The notes under the pieces were generated by a model that saw only the letters and a program-made list of their open reading frames with translations, made no database searches and was not told the DNA's origin. Positions 1 to 6,239 of a DNA stretch of 64,000 bases are shown here, piece by piece (the stretch's first letter is position 1; every line of letters starts with the position of its first letter). This stretch comes from Bacillus sp. SJS. GTDB taxonomy: Bacteria > Bacillota > Bacilli > Bacillales > Bacillaceae. The translations under genes and the position numbers were made by a program. The stretch is from positions 1 through 64,000 of the forward strand of contig NZ_JAQV02000017.1 in assembly GCF_000732485.2 (NCBI RefSeq), written 5' to 3'.

Positions 1-80
1 GCGAGTGACCGATATCTGAGAGTGAAAGTCCGATAAATGAGCGAGTGGACGATATTCAGTGAGAAGTGTCCGTTAACCGG
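1..80. repeat. End of a degenerate ~20-bp tandem array
   Basis: Four degenerate units of 19-21 bp follow one another. A CGATA or CGTTA core recurs at about 10, 31, 50 and 71, each preceded by a GAGTG or GAAGTG word (for example GAGTGAAAGTCCGATAA). The array is cut by the left window edge, so its true length is unknown. There are no unique spacers, which argues against CRISPR. The period resembles those of the arrays near 42.6 kb and 63.4 kb, although the consensus differs. Confidence 0.6.
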
Positions 81-133
81 AGGTGAGCCCTCCCTATCCA
101 AGACTCCCCATAGAGAGATTAATTTAATACATA

Positions 134-165
134 GAAAAAGCTGCCCCCTAAAAGAGCAGCTTTTC
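134..165 (-). terminator. Rho-independent terminator of nhaX
   Basis: An inverted repeat GAAAAAGCTGC/GCAGCTTTTC encloses an A/C-rich loop. On the minus strand it is followed by a weak T stretch. It lies just past the nhaX stop codon. Confidence 0.7.
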
Positions 166-173
166 ACTACTAT

Positions 174-695
174 TTACTTCGCAATCAAAACCGGGATGAC
201 CGATTCCTTTGTTACTTTTTCGCTTACACTGCTTGTAATCAATTTTTTGAAGCCTGAAATGTTGCGCTGTCCTACGACAATCATGTCTGCACCAATTTCC
301 TCTGCAAAAGAAAGGATCGTGTCGGATGGATTGCCGTCCATAACTTTGACTTCACCCGGAATATTATTTTGCTGAAGCATGGCTTGGGCTTCCGTTGTTA
401 CAAGGTTCGTCCCGTCATTCATGTATTGATCTTCATGGTAGGCTTCATCCCGTGCATCGACTACTGGAGGCATTGGATAGTTCGTCATGCCATCACCGCT
501 CATTCGGTTGGCGTAAAGCGGCTGAGTGGATGAGGCTGTGATGGCTGGCTTATTTTCATTTTCATATACATGGAGAACGGACAATTGAGCATTAAGCTGC
601 TTGCTTAGGCTGATTCCGGTTGAGAGCGCTTCCTTGCTGTCTGCTGTTCCATTGAAAGCTACGAGCAGGTGACGAATTGTATTCAACTTCCCCAC
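174..695 (-). CDS. nhaX: Universal stress protein, UspA family (NhaX-like)
   Basis: A cytoplasmic single-domain universal stress protein of about 170 residues. The N-terminal strand HLLVAFNGTADSKEAL and the C-terminal GADMIVVGQRN...SSVSEKVTKESVIPVLI segment carry the Usp nucleotide-binding pattern (G-x2-G-x9-G-S/T-like, ending in S-x-S). An extra hydrophilic insert of about 50 residues follows the first helix, as in B. subtilis NhaX, the likely orthologue by synteny with bmrCD. The start is uncertain. The longest frame begins with GTG at 695, very close to the Shine-Dalgarno sequence; a TTG at 686 is better spaced. A sigma-B-like promoter lies upstream, consistent with stress control. The molecular role is unknown. 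Confidence 0.8.
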   Translation of the reverse strand: MGKLNTIRHLLVAFNGTADSKEALSTGISLSKQLNAQLSVLHVYENENKPAITASSTQPLYANRMSGDGMTNYPMPPVVDARDEAYHEDQYMNDGTNLVTTEAQAMLQQNNIPGEVKVMDGNPSDTILSFAEEIGADMIVVGQRNISGFKKLITSSVSEKVTKESVIPVLIAK

Positions 696-729
696 ATCCT
701 TTTTATAAGTTTAAAGCATTTTACATTCA

Positions 730-754
730 ATACCCTTTTTGGTAAATATTAATC
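730..754 (-). promoter_or_regulatory. Putative sigma-B promoter of nhaX
   Basis: On the minus strand GATTAA and GGGTAT are separated by 13 bp, close to the general-stress consensus GTTTAA-N13-15-GGGTAT. The -10 box is about 35 bp upstream of the start codon. B. subtilis nhaX is reported to be under sigma-B control, which fits. Confidence 0.55.
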
Positions 755-876
755 CTCATGACATCTACCCCTATGAAATGGTCCTGCATATCGTATGATT
801 TATCGTTATGTTTTTGTTAGGGTAATGTATAAAGGGAAGACAGCATGCCCAATTTCCATTAGATGGCGGGGATTTT

Positions 877-2916
877 ATGACGAAAAAATTTATATTTAAA
901 ATATCGATCATTGCCGTGCTGGCAGTAGTGTTGGCAGGTCTCATTCTCCATCAGGCTTTAATTGCCAAAGCGGATGTGAGCAAGCTGGAAAAGTCAGTTA
1001 CCCAGCCAACAGCAATTTATGACCAGAATGGCAAGCTGGCAAGTAAACTTACATCCTCAAAGATCGAATGGATGGATTACGAGGAAATGCCGAAAAGCTT
1101 TGAGCACGCTCTCGTTGCGACCGAGGATCGTGACTATTATAAACACAGCGGCATTGATTATTTAGGAATTGTCAGAGCGGCCTTTAAAAATATTGCTGCA
1201 GGTGGCGTCGTGGAAGGCGGAAGCACGATTACCCAGCAGCTGGCTAAAAATACGTTCCTGACGCAGGATCAAACCTTTACGAGAAAATTTGATGAATACT
1301 TTCTAGCCAAGAAAATTGAGCAGAAGTATTCGAAAGAAAACATCCTGGAGCTCTACGCCAATCAGGTTTATTTCGGCGAAGGGGCTTGGGGACTAAAAAG
1401 TGCTGCACAAACCTATTTTGGAAAAGAACCTAAAGATTTATCAAATAGTGAATCAGCTATTTTGGTGGGCTTAATAAAAGCCCCGACAAATTATTCTCCA
1501 GTTAAAAACTATGACAAGGCTATTGAGCGGCGCAACGTAGTAATTGGCTTGATGGAGGATCAAAAGTTTCTCTCTAAGGCCGATGCAGATAAGGCGCGCA
1601 GTGAAGAGCTCGTTTTAAAGGAAAAGAAGACAGATCCACTTAAAGGGAAATATCCTTCCTACGTGGATCAAATTATCGCAGAGGCAAGCCAGCGGTATGG
1701 AATTTCCCAGGAAAAACTCCTTGCGGGCGGTTACAAAATCCATACGGAATTGAACCAGGATATGCAGACAGGCCTTGAAGAAATCTTTAAGGATGACACT
1801 CTTTTTCCTAAGAGCAAAACGGATCAGCAAGTTCAGGCAGGATCGGTTCTGATTGATCCGAAAACTGGAGGGATTCAGGCCTTAATCGGCGGCCGGGGAG
1901 AGCATTCATTCCGTCAGTTTAATCGTGCTACTCAGCTTAAAAGACAGCCGGGTTCGATTATGAAGCCGATTGCTGCTTACACGCCGGCGCTTGAAAAAGG
2001 TTATACACTGGATTCTCCGCTTAAGGATGAGGAAATGGACTTTGGCGGATATACACCGAAAAATATTGATGGACAATACAGAGGAACCGTATCCTTATAT
2101 GACGCCTTTATCAAGTCCTACAATGTTCCAGCTGTCTATACACTCAGTGATGTGGGCATAGATGCAGGACTTGATTCAGCAAAACGGTTCGGGATTCCTG
2201 TTACCGATAAGGACAGGCAGTATGGTCTCGCTCTTGGCGGCCTGAATGAAGGAGTATCTCCATTGCAGATGGCCGAAGCATTTTCCGCCTATCCGAACAA
2301 AGGAGTCCGTAACGAATCCCATGCGATAACAAAGATTGTAGATTCAGAAGGAAAAACAGCAGGTGAATGGGAAGGAGCCAAATCCAAAGCGACCACTCCT
2401 GAAGTTGCTGATAAAATTACTCAGCTAATGCTCGGAACCGTTAACGAAGGAACTGGGAAAAATGCGAAAATAGAAGGCTGGGAGCTGGCAGGAAAAACCG
2501 GTTCTACACAGGATCCAAATGGTGGAGATGGCACGAAGGATCAATGGTTTGCAGGCTTTACCCCTAATTTAGCGGGAGCCCTGTGGATCGGCTATGATAA
2601 AACGGACGCCGATAACATATTGGATACGACGAGCAGTAAAACAGCCGCTCCGCTATATAAGAAGATTATGGAACGAGCTTTAAAAAATGAAGAGAAACAA
2701 AGCTTTAATTTGCCTCTTTATCAAAAACCGGTATCTGTTCCGCCGCCGGCAAGTGTGCCTAATGAGAAAGAAGAAAAAGGAAACAAAGATAAAAAAGGAG
2801 CACCTGGCGAGGAAAAGAATCCCAGTCATCAAAAAAATAAAGAAATAGAGAAGAAAATGAAAGAAAAATTTAAAGAAGAGAAGAAGAAGTGGGAAGAGCA
2901 ATTTAAAAACAATTAA
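877..2916 (+). CDS. Class A penicillin-binding protein (PBP1A family)
   Basis: A bifunctional murein synthase that polymerises lipid II and cross-links peptidoglycan outside the membrane. Residues 7-30 form the membrane anchor. A GT51 glycosyltransferase domain spans about 55-230, with the catalytic Glu83 in ATEDRDYY and the motif GGSTITQQLAKN. The transpeptidase domain spans about 310-600, with nucleophile motif SIMK (Ser360), SYN, and KTG at 540-542. The last 60 residues are a Lys/Glu-rich tail after a proline-rich stretch. At 679 aa it is close to B. subtilis PbpF, but orthology is not proven. ATG 877 follows a GGCGGGG Shine-Dalgarno sequence. It is monocistronic and divergent from nhaX. 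Confidence 0.92.
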   Translation: MTKKFIFKISIIAVLAVVLAGLILHQALIAKADVSKLEKSVTQPTAIYDQNGKLASKLTSSKIEWMDYEEMPKSFEHALVATEDRDYYKHSGIDYLGIVRAAFKNIAAGGVVEGGSTITQQLAKNTFLTQDQTFTRKFDEYFLAKKIEQKYSKENILELYANQVYFGEGAWGLKSAAQTYFGKEPKDLSNSESAILVGLIKAPTNYSPVKNYDKAIERRNVVIGLMEDQKFLSKADADKARSEELVLKEKKTDPLKGKYPSYVDQIIAEASQRYGISQEKLLAGGYKIHTELNQDMQTGLEEIFKDDTLFPKSKTDQQVQAGSVLIDPKTGGIQALIGGRGEHSFRQFNRATQLKRQPGSIMKPIAAYTPALEKGYTLDSPLKDEEMDFGGYTPKNIDGQYRGTVSLYDAFIKSYNVPAVYTLSDVGIDAGLDSAKRFGIPVTDKDRQYGLALGGLNEGVSPLQMAEAFSAYPNKGVRNESHAITKIVDSEGKTAGEWEGAKSKATTPEVADKITQLMLGTVNEGTGKNAKIEGWELAGKTGSTQDPNGGDGTKDQWFAGFTPNLAGALWIGYDKTDADNILDTTSSKTAAPLYKKIMERALKNEEKQSFNLPLYQKPVSVPPPASVPNEKEEKGNKDKKGAPGEEKNPSHQKNKEIEKKMKEKFKEEKKKWEEQFKNN

Positions 2917-2923
2917 TAATAGA

Positions 2924-2965
2924 AATGCCCTGCAGACAACCTGCAGGGCATTATTTTATTTTTTT
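2924..2965 (+). terminator. Terminator of the PBP gene
   Basis: A perfect 12-bp inverted repeat AATGCCCTGCAG/CTGCAGGGCATT with a 5-nt loop is followed by a T-rich tract, eight bases after the stop codon. Confidence 0.85.
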
Positions 2966-2989
2966 GCCGGTAATAAGGTCAAAAACCAA

Positions 2990-3014
2990 ATAAAAAAAAC
3001 CTGCTCGGCAGGTT
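2990..3014 (-). terminator. Terminator of the 22-codon gene
   Basis: On the minus strand the stem AACCTGCC/GGCAGGTT-type hairpin is followed by eight T residues. It sits directly downstream of the small membrane peptide gene, which supports that gene being a real transcription unit. Confidence 0.7.
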
Positions 3015-3021
3015 CTTGTTC

Positions 3022-3090
3022 TTACAGCATATTGATAATCCAAGCGATAACAACGATTGCTCCAATAACCATCAAAATTGTACGCAGCAT
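3022..3090 (-). CDS. 22-residue hydrophobic membrane peptide
   Basis: A tiny open frame encodes MLRTILMVIGAIVV...WIINML, essentially one transmembrane helix with one Arg near the N-terminus and no acidic residue. The start at 3090 is chosen because AAAGGAG lies seven bases upstream. An in-frame ATG at 3096 is too close to it. A terminator follows immediately, so the unit has ribosome binding site, frame and terminator in about 110 bp. I do not recognise the family. Similar mini-proteins in bacilli are membrane or spore components, but no function can be assigned here. Confidence 0.6.
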   Translation of the reverse strand: MLRTILMVIGAIVVIAWIINML

Positions 3091-3149
3091 GTTCATTCTC
3101 CTTTGCACTTTATAATTTAATGTACCCATTGCTGAGTTGATTATGCTAA

Positions 3150-3434
3150 TTAATGAAGAGGGGATAAAAGTGCAGTATTTTCTTTCTCAAACAGCTCAGC
3201 AAGTTTTTCGCTTACTTGAGCATATTTATCCCGATCACAGATAATTTGAAGCTGTTTGTTATGTGAAGCTGTCAGCAAAAATGCGACAAGAGATGGGAGT
3301 TTGGATACATCGACTTTAGACCTTTCGTCTGCATTGATATATATGTCAGTATTAAGTGTTTTCGCAAGCTGGTTCAATTCAATTGCCTGTTCCATGTTCA
3401 ATGAAGAACCAACAAAATATGTAGCTTTTTCCAT
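3150..3434 (-). CDS. HPr-like domain protein without the phosphorylatable His
   Basis: A 94-residue soluble protein whose length and helix/strand pattern fit the PTS phosphocarrier HPr fold. The region SLNMEQAIELNQLAKTLNTD matches where HPr has GIHARPA...A, and the C-terminal helix SEKLAELFEKE matches the HPr end. The active-site His15 position is occupied by a non-His residue (NMEQA instead of HARPA), so it should not carry phosphate from enzyme I. A regulatory or purely structural role is inference. A strong Shine-Dalgarno (GGGAGGG) precedes ATG 3434. The gene stands alone between the small peptide gene and a dispersed repeat. Confidence 0.6.
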   Translation of the reverse strand: MEKATYFVGSSLNMEQAIELNQLAKTLNTDIYINADERSKVDVSKLPSLVAFLLTASHNKQLQIICDRDKYAQVSEKLAELFEKENTALLSPLH

Positions 3435-3596
3435 TTCTAGTCCCTCCCGATTTTTAATGTTTTTCTTTTTTTATTGTTGTATTTCTATTACCTCTTTAAT
3501 TAAGAAGTGAAACAGAAAAAGATGAAAATGGGTAAAAAGACCTTGTTGTTTGCACAGGAATACTCACCCCATCATAAACCGCCTTCATTCCCTCAG

Positions 3597-4057
3597 TCGG
3601 AGGCCTGCAGGAGGCAGGTCAGTTCTGCGTTGCGACAGGACGTCGCGCTTTTAGCAGAACTTCCTTAAGTCAGCGCCCCTCGGTCGGGAGTTCCACCGTC
3701 TCTCATGCCTAACCAAGCCGCCTCCAAACCCGTTAGCAGAAGAGGATTAGCGCTTGTACTCCGTCCAGCTCCGGGCGCTAGCCCCTCGAGGTCATAAGCC
3801 GCTCATCCTGCGAAAGGGAAAACCGCCTTTCTCCGGCTGATCGTCTTATGCTTGTCGGAGGCCTGCAGGAGGCAGGTCAGTTCTGCGTTGCGACAGGACA
3901 TCGCGCCTTTAGCAGAACTTCCATAAATTAGTGTAGCGCTTGTACTCCGTCTAGCTCCGGCGGCTAGGCCTTCGGACGCTTCACTCCCTCGGTCAGGGCA
4001 AAAAGCGCCCCTCGGTCGGGAGTTCCACCGTCTCTCAGGCCTAACCAAGCCGCCTCC
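3597..4057 (+). repeat. Composite dispersed intergenic repeat, modules present twice
   Basis: About 460 non-coding bp are built from three modules, each present twice. Module 1 (starts GTCGGAGGCCTGCAGGAGG) is at 3597-3669 and 3854-3928. Module 2 (GCGCCCCTCGGTCGGGAGTT to AAGCCGCCTCC) is at 3673-3725 and 4005-4057. Module 3 (AGCGCTTGTACTCCGT to CTAGCC) begins at 3749 and 3935. The longer module 3 copy, including CGAGGTCATAAGCCGCTCAT, recurs inverted at 63151-63284. Long G+C-rich palindromic words suggest strong RNA or DNA secondary structure. It encodes no transposase, so it is best read as a non-autonomous or REP/MITE-like family. The only long frame here is an artefact. Confidence 0.75.
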
Positions 4058-4079
4058 GCTTTTGTGAGAAAATTTACAA

Positions 4080-4109
4080 TTGACAAAAAGCTGTCACAAA
4101 TGATATCTT
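4080..4109 (+). promoter_or_regulatory. Sigma-A promoter of the bmr leader
   Basis: TTGACA at 4080-4085 and TATCTT at 4104-4109 are separated by 18 bp. They lie about 40 bp upstream of the leader peptide start. A perfect -35 with a usable -10 suggests constitutive initiation, with control exerted later by attenuation. Confidence 0.7.
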
Positions 4110-4150
4110 TACAATGACATTAAACAATAATTGGAAAGGAGGGACGCGTC

Positions 4151-4213
4151 ATGAAGGGAATTGATATGGTTAAGTTTGTTTCTGTTCGTCAATCAGGCGC
4201 GGTCCTCCTTTAA
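4151..4213 (+). CDS. 20-residue leader peptide upstream of bmrCD
   Basis: The frame starts at ATG 4151 behind an unusually strong Shine-Dalgarno (GGAAAGGAGGGA) and encodes MKGIDMVKFV...GAVLL before TAA. It is followed by a hairpin series ending in an intrinsic terminator and then by the exporter genes. This is the layout of a ribosome-mediated attenuator: antibiotic-stalled ribosomes on the leader would change which hairpin forms. In B. subtilis bmrCD is reported to be controlled this way through the small frame bmrB, so this peptide is probably its functional counterpart. Sequence identity was not checked. The last codons (GGTCCTCCTTTA) are complementary to its own Shine-Dalgarno region. Confidence 0.7.
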   Translation: MKGIDMVKFVSVRQSGAVLL

Positions 4214-4220
4214 CGTATAT

Positions 4221-4337
4221 ACAGCTTGATATCTGCAGCTGTTATTAGTTAGGGCATGGTCCGCGGTAAAACGCGGTTCCATGCCTTTTCATTTGGAAAA
4301 GGCATATCCTCCATGGTGTGCCTTTTTTTGCTTTTTT
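4221..4337 (+). terminator. Conditional terminator/antiterminator of bmrCD
   Basis: Four hairpins can be drawn. H1 pairs 4221-4226 with 4237-4242 (ACAGCT/AGCTGT). H2 pairs 4253-4265 with 4272-4284 (GGCATGG...CCATGCC). H3 pairs 4281-4290 with 4296-4305, a perfect 10-bp ATGCCTTTTC/GAAAAGGCAT stem. H4 pairs 4297-4306 with 4317-4326 (AAAAGGCATA/TGTGCCTTTT) followed by a T run to 4329, an intrinsic terminator. H3 shares bases with both H2 and H4, so H2+H4 (off) and H3 (on) are mutually exclusive. The leader ribosome is the likely switch. The geometry is seen in sequence; regulation is inferred. Confidence 0.75.
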
Positions 4338-4390
4338 AGGCTGGAAACGGTCTTTTAAAGATAAATAAAACGAATTTAGGAGGAAATACA

Positions 4391-4450
4391 ATGACCCGTA
4401 AAACTATTTCGAGACTGCTTTTAAATGAAGGAGATCCAGATAGCGGCTAG
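4391..4450 (+). CDS. 19-residue mini-ORF between attenuator and bmrC
   Basis: ATG 4391 follows TTAGGAGGAAATACA, an excellent Shine-Dalgarno, and encodes MTRKTISRLLLNEGDPDSG before TAG. It ends 31 bp before the bmrC start. It could be a second leader peptide or a translational coupler that delivers ribosomes to bmrC, whose own site (GGGAGATGGGTAC) is weaker. No homologue is recognised. It may also be a remnant of a longer bmrB-type frame. The call rests only on frame and ribosome binding site. Confidence 0.45.
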   Translation: MTRKTISRLLLNEGDPDSG

Positions 4451-4481
4451 TTTTAAAAACAAAAGCAAGGGAGATGGGTAC

Positions 4482-6239
4482 ATGTTTTCGGTTTTAAGCA
4501 AATTAAAGTGGTTTTTTAAAAAGTATTGGCTTCGCTATACCATTGCGATTGTTCTGCTGCAGATGGTCAATATTTTCGAGGTTATTCCGCCAAAGCTGTT
4601 AGGAACAGTTATTGATGAAATTAAAGCGGGGAGTTTTTCCTCGGAGTCTCTTGTAAAATACGTCCTCTTATTTTTAGGTCTCGGTGCTGTGACTTATACG
4701 ATGACGTACTTTTGGATGTACAATTTGTTCGGCGGAGCGCAATTAATTGAGAAAATTCTCCGTTCGAAGTTTATGGGACACTTGATTAAAATGACACCAA
4801 GATTCTATGAGAAAAACAGAACGGGCGACTTAATGGCTCGTGCTACCAATGATTTAAAGGCTGTGTCGTTAACGACCGGCTTCGGAATTTTAACGCTCGT
4901 TGATTCCAGTTTATTTATGTTAACCATTCTTTTTTCGATGGCCATATTAATCAGCTGGAAGCTTACGATTGCGGCGGTTCTTCCACTCCCCCTTATGGCG
5001 ATTGCGATGAACATCTATGGAAAGAAAATTCATGAACGCTTTATGCTGGCTCAGGATTCGTTCGGAGATTTGAATGATAAAGTACTTGAGTCCGTTCAGG
5101 GAGTCCGAGTATTAAGGGCTTTCGTACAGGAAAAAGAAGATGTAAAACGCTTTAGTTCAATGACAGATGATGTGTACCGGAAGAACGTGGCTGTAGCAAA
5201 AATTGATGCTCTTTTTGATCCGACTATAAAGCTTCTTGTTGGAATGAGCTATATGATTGGTCTTGGCTATGGTGCATATCTTGTCTTTAATCAGGAGCTG
5301 ACGCTTGGAGAATTGGTTTCCTTCAACGTTTATCTCGGTATGATGATCTGGCCGATGTTTGCCATTGGCGAGCTGATCAATATCATGCAGCGGGGAAATG
5401 CTTCACTTGACCGTGTAAATGAAACATTGGCTTATGAAGCTGATGTGAAGAATCATGAGCATCCAATTCAGGTGGATACACCGGATACAATTGAATTTCG
5501 AAACGTAGCATTTACTTACCCCTCGTCAGCGGTTACTAATTTAAAAGGAATGTCCTTCAAAGCCGGAAGAGGAGAGACCATTGGGATTGTCGGGAAAACA
5601 GGCAGCGGGAAGACAACCATTATCCGGCAGCTTCTCAGACAATACCCGCTTGGAAAAGGTGAAATTCTGATTAGCGGAGTTCCTATTCAGCGAATTCCAA
5701 TGGAATCGCTGCAGAAATGGATCGGATATGTCCCTCAGGATCATATTCTTTTCTCAAGAAGCGTGCGTGAGAATATTCTTTTCGGTAAGAAAGACGGCAC
5801 CGAAGAAGATGTGGAGCACGCAATCGATTCAGCATTTTTCAGAAAAGACATAGAGATGCTGCCTGAAGGTCTGAAGACCCTTGTCGGGGAAAAAGGGGTC
5901 GCTTTATCAGGCGGGCAAAAGCAGCGGATTTCAATCGCACGGGCTTTGATCGCTAATCCTGAAATTTTGATATTGGATGATTCCTTATCTGCTGTTGATG
6001 CGAAAACCGAGACGGCTATTATTGAAAACATTCGCCGTGAGCGGAAGGGAAAGACGACATTCATCACAACACACCGTCTTTCGGCTGTTGAACATGCTGA
6101 CCGAATTCTCGTTCTTGAAGATGGTAGAATCATTGAAGAAGGAACGCACCAGCAGCTTATGAAAGAAGAAGGATGGTATAAAACTCAATACGAGCGCCAG
6201 CAGGTCGAGGCGCAAAATGAAGGCGGGGTGGGCGCATGA
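4482..6239 (+). CDS. bmrC: Heterodimeric multidrug ABC exporter subunit BmrC
   Basis: One half of a drug-efflux ABC transporter that works as a heterodimer with the next gene product in the cytoplasmic membrane. The 585-aa protein has six transmembrane helices (about 1-310) and a nucleotide-binding domain with Walker A GKTGSGKTT (371-379), intact signature LSGGQ and Walker B ILILDDS. The residue after Walker B is Asp, not the catalytic Glu, so this half has the degenerate ATP site known for BmrC-type subunits. Start 4482 is chosen because family members begin MFSVL and GGGAGATGGG precedes it. An upstream in-frame ATG at 4425 lies inside the mini-ORF. The gene overlaps bmrD by four bases. Confidence 0.93.
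   Translation: MFSVLSKLKWFFKKYWLRYTIAIVLLQMVNIFEVIPPKLLGTVIDEIKAGSFSSESLVKYVLLFLGLGAVTYTMTYFWMYNLFGGAQLIEKILRSKFMGHLIKMTPRFYEKNRTGDLMARATNDLKAVSLTTGFGILTLVDSSLFMLTILFSMAILISWKLTIAAVLPLPLMAIAMNIYGKKIHERFMLAQDSFGDLNDKVLESVQGVRVLRAFVQEKEDVKRFSSMTDDVYRKNVAVAKIDALFDPTIKLLVGMSYMIGLGYGAYLVFNQELTLGELVSFNVYLGMMIWPMFAIGELINIMQRGNASLDRVNETLAYEADVKNHEHPIQVDTPDTIEFRNVAFTYPSSAVTNLKGMSFKAGRGETIGIVGKTGSGKTTIIRQLLRQYPLGKGEILISGVPIQRIPMESLQKWIGYVPQDHILFSRSVRENILFGKKDGTEEDVEHAIDSAFFRKDIEMLPEGLKTLVGEKGVALSGGQKQRISIARALIANPEILILDDSLSAVDAKTETAIIENIRRERKGKTTFITTHRLSAVEHADRILVLEDGRIIEEGTHQQLMKEEGWYKTQYERQQVEAQNEGGVGA

Noticed and set aside
3803-4048. 81-codon Arg/Ala/Gly-rich frame on the minus strand
   Set aside because: Product of the GC-rich dispersed repeat; frame does not survive in the second module copy.
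4425-4481. Longer bmrC start at 4425
   Set aside because: It sits inside the 19-codon mini-ORF, lacks its own Shine-Dalgarno, and the family start MFSVL is at 4482.
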